64,000 nucleotides of DNA. Source: Poriferisodalis sp965221945 (GTDB lineage: Bacteria; Actinomycetota; Acidimicrobiia; Acidimicrobiales; Poriferisodalaceae). Of this stretch, positions 41,811-50,622 are shown piece after piece. Each line of letters starts with the position of its first letter. Position 1 is the first letter of the stretch. The notes beneath the pieces are model-generated. The model searched no databases. It was not told the DNA's origin and saw only the letters and a list, made by a program, of their open reading frames with translations. Location of the stretch: NCBI RefSeq assembly GCF_965221945.1, contig NZ_OZ244925.1:2542001-2606000 (forward strand), given 5' to 3'. Position numbers and translations under genes: made by a program.

Positions 41811-42596
41811 ATGGAATTGAGACTCGACGGCCGCACAGCCTTCATCACCGGCGGCAGCCGGGGTCTTGGCCGCGCCATGGCCGAGACATTCGCCGCAGCG
41901 GGTGCATCAGTTGCGGTGGTGGCACGCGACCGCGACGTGCTCGACGAGACGCTGTCGGCACTGCAGGCTGCGAACCCCCATGCAGCCCATGCGGCGATCT
42001 CCGCTGACATCCGTCAGGCCTCAGAGGTCGCTCGGGCGCATGCCGAGGCCGTGGCCGCATGCGGGCCGATCGACATCCTCGTCAACAACAGCGGGACATC
42101 GAACGCCAAGCCGTTTCTCGAGATTGACGATGACGACTGGCAGGACGACTTCGACCTGAAGCTCTTCTCTGCGATCCGGCTGTGCCGGCTGTGCCTGCCG
42201 CACATGCGCCACCAGGGCTGGGGTCGCATCATCAACTCGCTGAACATCGGAGCGAAGGCCGCAAGCGCGCAGACGTGCCCGACTGCTGCAACCCGGGCGG
42301 CAGGCATGGCGATGACCAAGGCGCTCGCCTCAGAGTTCGCTGCCGACGGTGTCCTCGTGAATGCGCTCATCACCGGCCTGCTCGTCACTCACCAGTGGCG
42401 TACGCGCTGGGAGCGGGAGGGAGCCGGCACCACGTTCACCGAATTCACCGCAGCGGTCGGGGACCGCATTCCCGCCGGTCGCATGGGTGATGCCCAAGAG
42501 TTCGCGAACCTCGCCCTGTTCCTCGCGAGCGATGCCGCCAGCTATGTCACCGGCACCGCCATCAACATCGACGGCGGGCTGTCCCCCGTCGTCTGA
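41811..42596 (+). CDS. SDR-family oxidoreductase
   Basis: A 261-residue short-chain dehydrogenase. TGGSRGLGRAMAE is the cofactor loop and ILVNNSGTSNA the NNAG-type motif; SLNIGAKAASAQTCPTAATR stands where the catalytic Ser-Tyr-Lys usually lies, and the YxxxK Tyr is not apparent (TCPTAATRAAG). The end, DAASYVTGTAINIDGGLSPV, is typical. The apparent loss of the catalytic Tyr is worth checking; it could make this an atypical or inactive SDR. Confidence 0.87.
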   Translation: MELRLDGRTAFITGGSRGLGRAMAETFAAAGASVAVVARDRDVLDETLSALQAANPHAAHAAISADIRQASEVARAHAEAVAACGPIDILVNNSGTSNAKPFLEIDDDDWQDDFDLKLFSAIRLCRLCLPHMRHQGWGRIINSLNIGAKAASAQTCPTAATRAAGMAMTKALASEFAADGVLVNALITGLLVTHQWRTRWEREGAGTTFTEFTAAVGDRIPAGRMGDAQEFANLALFLASDAASYVTGTAINIDGGLSPVV

Positions 42597-42656
42597 GCGC
42601 GACGAAACAGCAACCCACCGTCGCAACCGGCACTGCGGGGGCTTGTCCCCCGTCGT

Positions 42657-43067
42657 CTAGCCGGCCAGCAGCGCTTCGAGCTTGCCCATCAGGTCGGGGG
42701 GCGGACGGCGGGGCTTGCCGTCGTTGTCGCAGATCGCCGCGACGAGGTCGGCTTCCACGAGCACCGCTTCATCGGCCTCGCGGATGATCCGCTGCTGCCA
42801 GCGCGTGCTCGCGCGCCGACGCTCCGCCAACTCGGTTTCGACACGCAGCGTGTCTCGCGCCGTCGCAGGTTCTCGGAAACGCACCTCGAGGTTGGTCACC
42901 ACGATCTGCACGTTCTGATTTGATAGGTCCGGCAACGCGAGGTCGGCTGACTCGAGCGCCACGCATCGAGCCGCTTCGAAGTACGACACGTAGACCGCGT
43001 GGTTGACATGGTTATACGGGTCCAATTCGCCGAAGCGCGGCACGATCGTGGTCGCGTGGGTCGCCAT
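42657..43067 (-). CDS. Acyl-CoA thioesterase, hotdog (4HBT) family
   Basis: About 136 residues from ATG 43067 (MATHATTIVPRFGELDPYNH). FGELDPYNHVNHAVYVSYFE carries the Asp of 4-hydroxybenzoyl-CoA-thioesterase-type enzymes (the LDxxNHVNxAxYxxYFE signature). VTNLEVRFREPATARDTLRV is the long central strand. It would hydrolyse an acyl-CoA. Its upstream region is now interrupted by the IS1380 element. Confidence 0.88.
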   Translation of the reverse strand: MATHATTIVPRFGELDPYNHVNHAVYVSYFEAARCVALESADLALPDLSNQNVQIVVTNLEVRFREPATARDTLRVETELAERRRASTRWQQRIIREADEAVLVEADLVAAICDNDGKPRRPPPDLMGKLEALLAG

Positions 43068-43129
43068 CGGCGCAACGCTAGGGGGCAACGACCGCCGCCA
43101 TCTTCCGGGTCGCCCACCGATCCCTCTAG

Positions 43130-44810
43130 CCCTGATTATTCACGAGAATGCTGTTGATCGTATTTTCGGTGTGGGTTGCGCCCGGTTTGGTGGTGTGGGG
43201 CTGTCGGGGTGTCGGCGGGAGCGTCTCAGAGGGGTCGATGGCCTTGGTGTTGGTGCTCGGGCGGGTGTCGGGTGGGTGTGGGGGCGTGGCGGGGCTGTCC
43301 CGCCGGGGCAGGCGTCGAGCAGAGCAGGTCGGCTGGGGAGTCAGCGGGGGTGGGCGATGGCGAGGAGTGCTTTGGCGCCGGGGTGCTGTTGGGGCAGCCG
43401 CAAGAGGGCGCGCCGTGCGCTGTGGCACACCAGGGCGGGCAGGTGCCATAGCTGCCAGCGGAGCCGTTTGGGGGCTGCTCGGCGCAGCGCGCCGGTGAGG
43501 CATGCGTTCTGGAACCAGCCCACGAGCGCGAGACCGATCATGGACATGGCGGCCCAGGCGCTGTTCGCGTGCCAGTCTGTGAACGGCATGCGCGTCAGGC
43601 CGCTGTCTTTGAGCCGGCGTACGGCGTTCTCGACGTCGGCGTGTGAGCGCATCAGCTGGTCCAGTTGCACGGCGCTGCGGGGCTGGTCGGTGAGGAATCC
43701 CCAGTAGCGGAAGTTGTCGCTGGGGAACAGGGTGCGCTGCGCTCCGGGGTGGCGCGGCTCGCGGCGCACCACCAGCCGTGTGCGCTGCGGCCACCCCGAC
43801 AGGTCCGCGAGGTCGGTGAGGTCCGCGACCTGAGCGGCGCGTCGCTTGCGCTGGCCGGGCCGCTTCGGGGCGTTGTGCCAGCGGTCCGGGTCGCCCAGCC
43901 CGGCGCGGATGGCTGCTTCTATGCCGCGATTCGACCGCGCCGACACCGCGTAGCCGATGTTGCGGTCACGCAGCTTCGCGGCGAGTGCGGGCGAGCATCC
44001 CGCAGCGTCGACGCGCACCACCAGCGCACGCCCCACGAGACTGTCGTCGTCGCCTTCGCGGTGGCCTGCGGCGTCGGGCTCGGGCAGCGTCGCCACCGCG
44101 GCGTCGATCACTTCGAGGTGATCGGCGATGTCGTTCGCTGCGGCGTTGCCGGGCCGCTGCTTTATCCACAGCGGCTCCCCGTCCGCGGTGGAGCACACCA
44201 TCGGATGGAACCCGAACCCGCCCTTGTAATGGGGCGCAGCGCCCGCCTTGTTCTCCGAGTGGACCTCCAACAATGTCGAGTCGACATCGACCACCAGCGG
44301 GCCGCTGCGGTCACGGTCGGCCCACAACCGCTCGCGCACCACTGCGGCCGCGCCCAACAGCGCCGCCGGGCCGCTCGCGCCCAGGCCCGTGATCGTGCGG
44401 TACAGCGTCGAGTCCGACGCCACGTCGCCGAACAGCTCCCGCTGAGCGCGCAGATACTCGATATCGGTGCACGCCTCACCGCCGGCGGCCAGCATCAACA
44501 ATCCATGGACCAGCACCTCGCCACGGTCATGAACCGGGGCCCGCTCGCCCCGTGGGGGCACCGCGGCCGACAGCGCCTCGGTCAGCCCGACACGGTCCGC
44601 GAAACCGCCCAAAGCGAACAGCCCCGCACCCCACACCACCCGGTCCCCGCCGCCTGCCAGACACGCGTTTGTGACACTGCTAGGTTTCACCTCGGAGATG
44701 CCCCCCTGAAACTGCGGATGCTTTCATTGCAGATATGCATCGTTGCAGGTCAGAGGGGCTTTTCCGCGGACCCGGACAAACCACTCCGCCCGGCTCGTGA
44801 ATAATCAGGG
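43130..44810 (-). mobile_element. IS1380-family insertion sequence flanked by CTAG
   Basis: A 1681-bp element with perfect 17-bp terminal inverted repeats: CCCTGATTATTCACGAG at 43130-43146 and its complement at 44794-44810. CTAG flanks both sides (43126-43129 and 44811-44814), consistent with a 4-bp target duplication; because CTAG is palindromic, a slightly longer inverted repeat cannot be excluded. One intact transposase gene is inside. The insertion is 15 bp upstream of the Ppx/GppA GTG start. Confidence 0.93.
43341..44690 (-). CDS. IS1380-family transposase
   Basis: A 449-residue DDE transposase of normal family length. DSTLYRTITGLG and VVDVDSTLLEVHSENKAGA carry the first catalytic Asp; LVVRVDAAGCSP carries the second; and RSHADVENAVRRLKDSGLTR carries the Glu. 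The frame is intact. About 194 bp of GT-rich DNA lie between its stop and the left end. Confidence 0.95.
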   Translation of the reverse strand: MKPSSVTNACLAGGGDRVVWGAGLFALGGFADRVGLTEALSAAVPPRGERAPVHDRGEVLVHGLLMLAAGGEACTDIEYLRAQRELFGDVASDSTLYRTITGLGASGPAALLGAAAVVRERLWADRDRSGPLVVDVDSTLLEVHSENKAGAAPHYKGGFGFHPMVCSTADGEPLWIKQRPGNAAANDIADHLEVIDAAVATLPEPDAAGHREGDDDSLVGRALVVRVDAAGCSPALAAKLRDRNIGYAVSARSNRGIEAAIRAGLGDPDRWHNAPKRPGQRKRRAAQVADLTDLADLSGWPQRTRLVVRREPRHPGAQRTLFPSDNFRYWGFLTDQPRSAVQLDQLMRSHADVENAVRRLKDSGLTRMPFTDWHANSAWAAMSMIGLALVGWFQNACLTGALRRAAPKRLRWQLWHLPALVCHSARRALLRLPQQHPGAKALLAIAHPR

Positions 44811-44825
44811 CTAGCGTTGCGGTAC

Positions 44826-46463
44826 GTGAGCGTCATCGCAGCGATCGACGTGGGAACGAACTCGTTCCACCTCGTCGTCGCCTCCGTCGACGCCGAGGGC
44901 CATTTCGAGGTCCTGACCCGCGAGCGCGAGCCGGTCCGGCTCGGCTCGGGCGGCGAAGACATGAAGCGCCTCGAACCCGACGCCATGGATCGCGGCATCG
45001 AAACGCTCGGCCGGATGCGACGGATCGCTACCCATGCCGGAGCGACGAGCGTCACCGCGGTGGCCACCAGCGCTGTGCGCGAGGCCGACAACCGCAACGA
45101 GTTCACCAAGCGAGCCCGCAGTGAGGCCGGAGTGGACATCGAAGTGGTGTCCGGTGTCGAGGAGGCCCGGCTGATCCACCTCGGCGTGCTGGCGGCGGTC
45201 CCGTTGCTCGACAAGCGCCACCTGCTCATCGACATCGGCGGCGGTTCTAGCGAGTTCATCATCGGCGACGGCGTCGAACCGCTGCTGTTGCGCAGCCTGA
45301 AGCTGGGCTCGATCCGGCTGACTGATCGCTTCTTTCCCGAAGGTCGGACCTGCGAGCAGTCCGTGCTGGAGTGCCGTATCTACATCGAGTCGTTCCTCGG
45401 GCACCTGCCGTCCGAGATCGCGGAGCTTGGCTTCGAGACCGCGGTCGGCTCGTCGGGAACTATCGCGGCACTTGCGCGCATTTGCGCGATCCGGCGTGGC
45501 GATCGCGACAGTCGTACCGGGCGGTTGTCATTCACGGCGGCCGAACTTCGCTCGCTCACCGCGGATCTCGTAAACGCCACGGAACCCGCGCACCGCCTCG
45601 CTATCGAGGGGCTGGAAGAACGCCGGGCGGACATCATCGTGGGCGGCGCGCTGTTGCTGGAGCAGACGTTCAAGCTGCTCGGCATCAAGCGCATGGAGGT
45701 CTCCGACTACGCACTGCGCGAAGGCGTCCTGTTCGAGCAGATGCGGCGGGCCGCTGCGCCGGAGCTGGACCCGTTCCATCGCCTCGAGGATCTGCGGCGC
45801 TCAGGCGTGATGTACGTGGCGAACAGCTACCACGAAGACCTCGGGCACGCCGAGCACATCACCGATCTGGCACTCGAGTTGTTCGACGGCCTGGGCTCGC
45901 AGCACGGGCTCGACGATGAGGATCGGGAGCTGTTCGAGGCAGCCTCATTGCTGCACAACGTGGGCATCTTCATCTCCCACAGCGCCCACCACCGCCACAG
46001 CTACTACATCATCCGCAACAGCGAGCACCTGACTGGCTTCACCGAGCGCGAGATCGAGATCATCGCCCAGGTGGCCCGCTACCACCGCAAGAGCGCGCCC
46101 AGGTCCAAGCACGCAGACTTCGCCTCGCTGAGCTCGACCGACAAGAACAAGGTGCGGTGGATGGCGGCAATGCTTCGGGTGGCGATCGGCCTGGACCGCT
46201 CCAACCGTCAGGTCGTGACGCGCGTGCGGGTGGCGGACGCGCCCCCCCATGAACTCAGGCTGATAGCACGGGTCTCACCAGGCGCCGATACCTCGGTGGA
46301 ACTGTTCACCGCCCGAGCCCGCAGCGCACTGCTCGAAGTCATCACGGGACGCACGGTGGTGATCCAGCTCGAGGTCGCGGAGACAGGCAAGGCAGTGCAC
46401 CCGACAAATGGTCTGGCCGCCAGCAAAGCAGCGGCGCCTGCCGAACCCGCCAGCCAGCACTGA
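44826..46463 (+). CDS. ppx: Exopolyphosphatase / guanosine pentaphosphate phosphohydrolase (Ppx/GppA)
   Basis: About 545 residues. The N-terminal ASKHA half opens VIAAIDVGTNSFHLVVASVD, with LLIDIGGGSSEF as the second phosphate loop. The C-terminal half has an HD-type domain with HAEHITDLALEL, AASLLHNVGIFISHSAHHRH and VARYHRK. It degrades polyphosphate or pppGpp. GTG 44826 is preferred because AAIDVGTNS follows at the usual distance; TTG 44817 is possible. The IS1380 end lies 15 bp upstream, replacing the native upstream region and possibly supplying or removing the promoter. Confidence 0.93.
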   Translation: MSVIAAIDVGTNSFHLVVASVDAEGHFEVLTREREPVRLGSGGEDMKRLEPDAMDRGIETLGRMRRIATHAGATSVTAVATSAVREADNRNEFTKRARSEAGVDIEVVSGVEEARLIHLGVLAAVPLLDKRHLLIDIGGGSSEFIIGDGVEPLLLRSLKLGSIRLTDRFFPEGRTCEQSVLECRIYIESFLGHLPSEIAELGFETAVGSSGTIAALARICAIRRGDRDSRTGRLSFTAAELRSLTADLVNATEPAHRLAIEGLEERRADIIVGGALLLEQTFKLLGIKRMEVSDYALREGVLFEQMRRAAAPELDPFHRLEDLRRSGVMYVANSYHEDLGHAEHITDLALELFDGLGSQHGLDDEDRELFEAASLLHNVGIFISHSAHHRHSYYIIRNSEHLTGFTEREIEIIAQVARYHRKSAPRSKHADFASLSSTDKNKVRWMAAMLRVAIGLDRSNRQVVTRVRVADAPPHELRLIARVSPGADTSVELFTARARSALLEVITGRTVVIQLEVAETGKAVHPTNGLAASKAAAPAEPASQH

Positions 46464-46614
46464 AGCCAGCGCACAAGCCGCCCGATCCAAGCACAGCACA
46501 GCCCACTCAGGCCAGTAGCTTCGCCGCTTGGTCCCCCCTCCGGGCGCCGCACCCCGGCCCCTGGTCGTCACGCTGGGCGGCAACGGCGCTCACCCTCGCG
46601 GAAGGAAGACGACT

Positions 46615-48930
46615 GTGTACGCAGCTCTGGGCCAATGGTGCTTCCGCAACCCGTGGCGCATTCTCGCATCGTGGCTGGTCTTCGCCGTTGCCGCCGCCGT
46701 GCTCGCAGGCACCCTTGGCGCCTCCTACGGCGCAGCACTGTCAACCCCCGACTCGGAGGCCAACCGCAGCGCCGAGGTGCTCGAAGACCACTTCGGCAGC
46801 GTCGGCTCCACCATCAACGGCACCATCGTGCTCAAGGCCGAGTCCGGCGTGAACGACCCGGCGGTGCGCGCGGCCATGACCGAACTGCTCGTCACGGTCG
46901 ACGCCATCGACGAGGTGACGGTCAGCTCGCCCTACGACCGGGACGGCGGTCGCCGCATCGCCACCCAGGGATCGGGCGCCGGCAAGTACGCCTTCGCCGA
47001 CGTCGAGCTCAGCCGCAACTTCAACGTGGACGAAGCCGGACCTCTGGGCCTCGAGATCATCGACCTCATCGACGCCAGCGGGCTGCGCTCCATGGACGGC
47101 GTCGAAGTCGAGATGGGCGGTTCCTGGCTGGCCCGCCAGGAGCCACCCGAAACCGAGGCCATCGGGCTCGCATTCGCCGTCTTCGTGCTGATCGCGGCCG
47201 TCGGCTCGGTGGTCGCCATGGGCGTGACGGTCGGGACGGCCCTGGTCGGGGTCGGTATCGGCGTGCTGGCCATCACGGCGCTCAGCAACACCGTGACCGT
47301 GCCCGAATTCGCGCCAACGCTGGGCGTCATGATCGGCCTCGGCGTGGGCATCGACTACGCGCTCATCATCCTGAACCGCTTCCGGGAGTGGCTCAGCAGA
47401 GGGCTCGAGCCCTCCGAGGCCGTGGGCGCCGCGCTGGACTCCGCTGGCCGCTCAGTGGTGTTCGCCGGCGCAACGGTGGTTGTCTCGCTGCTGGGGCTGC
47501 TGCTCATCGGCCTGCCCTTCGTGGCCGGCATCGGGCTCTCGGCGGCCGTCACGGTGGCGATCGTGATGGTCGGCTCCATGACCGTGCTGCCCGCAGTGCT
47601 GGGTCTGACCGGCGATCGCATGACCACCACCAGGGTCCGCGGCATCACGGCCGCAGCGCTGGTGGCAGTCGCCCTCCTGGGCTTCGGCGCCGGCATCCGC
47701 CCCCTGCTCGCCGCGCTCCCCGCAGCCGCTGCGGTGTTGATTGCCGGAGCGTTCGGCGGCGATCGCAACCCGCTGCGACGCGTCCTGCGTCACCGCGCGC
47801 CCAAGGCGCTGCGCGACACCGCGTGGTACCGCCTCAGCCGGGTTGTCCAGGCGCGCCCGTGGCTGTTCGCGCTGGGCGGCACGGCACTGCTCCTCCTGCT
47901 GGCAGCTCCGGTGCTGAGCCTGCGACTCGGCTTCTCCGACGAGGGCAACTTCCCGGCTGACACCACCACACGCAAGGCGTACGACCTGCTGGCCGCGGGA
48001 TTCGGTCCAGGTGCGAACGGCTCGCTGTTCATCGTGGCCGAGACATCCACCCCTGCCGATCTCGCAACGCTCAACGGGCTGTCGGGGGTGCTGAACCAAA
48101 CCGACGGCGTTGCATTTGCGTCGCCGGCGGTGCCGAGCCCCGACGGCGGGGCAGCGCTGATCCGGGTTCAGCCGACCACCGGCCCCCAGGATGCCGACAC
48201 CGAGTCGCTGGTTCACGCACTGCGTGACAACGTGATTCCCGCCACCCTCGACGGCACTGGCGTCGACGCCCTGGTCGGCGGCGCAGTGGCGTTCCAGATC
48301 GACTTCAGCGACTTCTTGTCCGGGCGCATGCTGATCTTCTTCGCCGCGGTGCTCGGAGCGTCGTTCCTGCTGCTGATGGCGGTGTTCCGCTCGCTAATTG
48401 TGCCGCTTAAGGCCGTCGTCATGAACATGCTGTCGATCGGTGCGTCCTACGGCGTGCTGGTGGCCGTGTTTCAGTGGGGCTGGTTCGGCAGCGTGCTCGG
48501 GATCGAGGCGGCGCCGATCGAGCCGTTCATCCCGATGATGCTCTTCGCGGTCCTGTTCGGGCTGTCGATGGACTACGAAGTCTTCCTGCTGTCGCGCATG
48601 AAAGAGGAGTACGAGCGCACCGGCGACCCGGTCAACTCCGTCGCCGACGGCCTTGCCGCCACCGCTCGGGTCATCACCGCCGCGGCAGCGATCATGGTGG
48701 TGGTCTTCGGCAGCTTCGTGCTGGAGGACAACCGGGTCGTCAAGCTGTTCGGCATGGGGCTGGCCACCGCCATTGCCATCGACGCGACGCTCGTACGGAT
48801 GCTCATCGTGCCCTCCACCATGGAACTGCTCGGGGCCCGCAACTGGTGGCTGCCACGCTGGCTCGACCGGGTCATCCCGAATCTTCGTATCGAGGGCGAG
48901 CTGCGTGAGCAGTCCGAGCGGCCTGCCTGA
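46615..48930 (+). CDS. MMPL-family (RND-type) membrane transporter
   Basis: About 771 residues from GTG 46615, with a GGAAGGAAG ribosome site upstream. Layout is one helix (GQWCFRNPWRILASWLVFAV), a periplasmic domain, five helices including GLGVGIDYALIILNRFREWL, a second periplasmic domain, and a second helix bundle with FGLSMDYEVFLLSRMKEEYE. The paired GxxxDY motifs are the proton-relay residues of MMPL proteins. It exports lipids or drugs. Not clearly in an operon with ppx (about 150 bp apart). Confidence 0.93.
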   Translation: MYAALGQWCFRNPWRILASWLVFAVAAAVLAGTLGASYGAALSTPDSEANRSAEVLEDHFGSVGSTINGTIVLKAESGVNDPAVRAAMTELLVTVDAIDEVTVSSPYDRDGGRRIATQGSGAGKYAFADVELSRNFNVDEAGPLGLEIIDLIDASGLRSMDGVEVEMGGSWLARQEPPETEAIGLAFAVFVLIAAVGSVVAMGVTVGTALVGVGIGVLAITALSNTVTVPEFAPTLGVMIGLGVGIDYALIILNRFREWLSRGLEPSEAVGAALDSAGRSVVFAGATVVVSLLGLLLIGLPFVAGIGLSAAVTVAIVMVGSMTVLPAVLGLTGDRMTTTRVRGITAAALVAVALLGFGAGIRPLLAALPAAAAVLIAGAFGGDRNPLRRVLRHRAPKALRDTAWYRLSRVVQARPWLFALGGTALLLLLAAPVLSLRLGFSDEGNFPADTTTRKAYDLLAAGFGPGANGSLFIVAETSTPADLATLNGLSGVLNQTDGVAFASPAVPSPDGGAALIRVQPTTGPQDADTESLVHALRDNVIPATLDGTGVDALVGGAVAFQIDFSDFLSGRMLIFFAAVLGASFLLLMAVFRSLIVPLKAVVMNMLSIGASYGVLVAVFQWGWFGSVLGIEAAPIEPFIPMMLFAVLFGLSMDYEVFLLSRMKEEYERTGDPVNSVADGLAATARVITAAAAIMVVVFGSFVLEDNRVVKLFGMGLATAIAIDATLVRMLIVPSTMELLGARNWWLPRWLDRVIPNLRIEGELREQSERPA

Positions 48931-48984
48931 GGGCGAGACCGCAACGCCAGCGAGTCTCAGCGGTCGGCACCCCGCCAGAGACGA

Positions 48985-49482
48985 TCAATCATCGACGAAA
49001 TCAGCAACTTCTGCCCCGCTGGCGCGCACCAGCTCGTCGGGCGTCAGCTCGAAGACCGTGTCGGGCGTTCCGGCCGCCGCCCACACGGTGTCGTACGCCA
49101 GCAGCGCTCGGTCCACCACTGCCCGCAGCGGACGGGCATGGCCAAATGGGGGCGTACCTCCGATCGCATAGCCCGTGGCGTCGCGCACCCCGTCAGCGTC
49201 GGCTCGGGTGATCGTGCCGCCGAGCACCGTCCCGAGCTGAACCGTGTCCACACGGTTGGAACCCGACGTCAGCGCCAGCACGGCCTCGCCGTCGCACAGG
49301 AACACCAGCGACTTCACGATCTGGCCCAGTTCGCAGCCCACTGCTGCAGCCGCTTGCGCGGCCGTGCGCGTGCCGTCGGGAAAGCTCAGGATCCCCGGCG
49401 CCATCCCCACCTCTTGTGCTCCGGCCAGGAACCGCTCGCGAGCGCTCGCACGCCCCGAGCTCATGTGATGGCTGTCGGCCAC
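48985..49482 (-). CDS. YbaK/EbsC-family aminoacyl-tRNA deacylase
   Basis: A 165-residue editing-domain protein. The conserved VGCELGQIVKSLVFLCDGEA stretch carries the Lys that binds the tRNA acceptor; ALTSGSNRVD and GYAIGGTPPFGHARPL are the other family signatures. It would hydrolyse mis-acylated tRNA such as Cys- or Ala-tRNAPro. ATG 49464 is an alternative start. Confidence 0.93.
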   Translation of the reverse strand: MADSHHMSSGRASARERFLAGAQEVGMAPGILSFPDGTRTAAQAAAAVGCELGQIVKSLVFLCDGEAVLALTSGSNRVDTVQLGTVLGGTITRADADGVRDATGYAIGGTPPFGHARPLRAVVDRALLAYDTVWAAAGTPDTVFELTPDELVRASGAEVADFVDD

Positions 49483-49501
49483 TGCCCCAGACGCCGTCTG
49501 G

Positions 49502-50551
49502 CTATTCAGCCCACGCCTTGATCTGGGAGATGACCTCGAGGGGGTTCTCGGTCTCGGGCGGGATGGTGATATCCAGGTAGCTCACGCCGACCGAGCGGTA
49601 CACCTCGACACGCTCTTTTACCCGCTCGGGATCGCCGGTGAGGCTGGCCCGGTCGACATAGTCGTCAGGCACCGCGGCGAACGCCTCGTCGCGCTTGCCG
49701 GTCAGGAACAGATCCTGGATCTTCTCCGCCTCGTCCACGTAGCCGTACCGCTTGAACAGGTCGTTGTAGAAATTCTTGTCGCGCGCGCCCATGCCGCCCA
49801 CGTAGAAGCCGACGCCGTCCCGCACGCCCTTGCGCACCGAATCGACCATCGAGCCGTCGCCGAGCGCCACGGTGCCGCCGGCCACGATCTGCAGGTCGCC
49901 AAGGTCGTCGGCCCGGCGGGAACCGCCGGTCTCCAGCGGGTCACCCCACACCTCGTTGAACTTCTCGGGCAGGAAATGGATCGGCTGCCAGACGTTGGCC
50001 AGCTCTGCGGTCAGCTCCACGTTGCGCGGCCCGATCGAAGCCACCGCAATCGGGATGTCCTGGCGATACGGCTTGCCCATGCGCTTGAGCGGCTTGCCCA
50101 GCCCGCTGCCCTCGCCCTCGGGCAGGGGCAGGCTGACGGCCCGACCGTCGTGGACGACCCTGTCGCCTGACCACACCTTTCGGCAGATCTCGATCACGTC
50201 ACGGGTGCGCCCGAGCGGCTTCGAGAAGGGCACGCCGTGCCAGCCTTCGATCACCTGCGGTCCTGAGGTCCCGAGGCCGAGGATGAAGCGACCTTCGGAG
50301 AGGGTGTCGATCGTCATTGCCGTCTGGGCGAGGATGGTCGGGCTGCGCGAGTAGATCGGCAGGATGCCGGTCATGAGCTGCACGCGCTCGGTCTTGGCCG
50401 CGACGTACGCGAGGGTGGAGACCAGATCGAAGCCGTAGATCTCGCCGCCCCACAGCATGTCGACGCCGGCAGCTTCGAGATCCGCCACATGGCGGCTCAG
50501 CCGCTTGGGATCCAAGCTCGCACCGGCTCCAATTGCCATGGATATCTTCAT
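49502..50551 (-). CDS. LLM-class F420-dependent oxidoreductase
   Basis: A 349-residue luciferase-like protein. MKISMAIGAGASLDPKRLSR, DMLWGGEIYGFDLVSTLAYV, FILGLGTSGPQVIEGWHG and PIAVASIGPRNVELTAELAN follow the mycobacterial F420 family pattern (Rv3520c-like by impression). Divergent from the acyl-CoA dehydrogenase at 50623 with about 70 bp between the starts. Confidence 0.9.
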   Translation of the reverse strand: MKISMAIGAGASLDPKRLSRHVADLEAAGVDMLWGGEIYGFDLVSTLAYVAAKTERVQLMTGILPIYSRSPTILAQTAMTIDTLSEGRFILGLGTSGPQVIEGWHGVPFSKPLGRTRDVIEICRKVWSGDRVVHDGRAVSLPLPEGEGSGLGKPLKRMGKPYRQDIPIAVASIGPRNVELTAELANVWQPIHFLPEKFNEVWGDPLETGGSRRADDLGDLQIVAGGTVALGDGSMVDSVRKGVRDGVGFYVGGMGARDKNFYNDLFKRYGYVDEAEKIQDLFLTGKRDEAFAAVPDDYVDRASLTGDPERVKERVEVYRSVGVSYLDITIPPETENPLEVISQIKAWAE

Positions 50552-50622
50552 CGATGTACTCCGTCCGCTGGGGGGTCGGCGCGCATGTTAGAAGCAACAC
50601 CACACCGACGTCAGGCCGACGC

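Noticed and set aside
15850..44814. CTAG-containing flanks of the two insertion sequences as att sites of one large mobile element
   Set aside because: Each CTAG pair is fully explained as the target duplication of its own insertion sequence.
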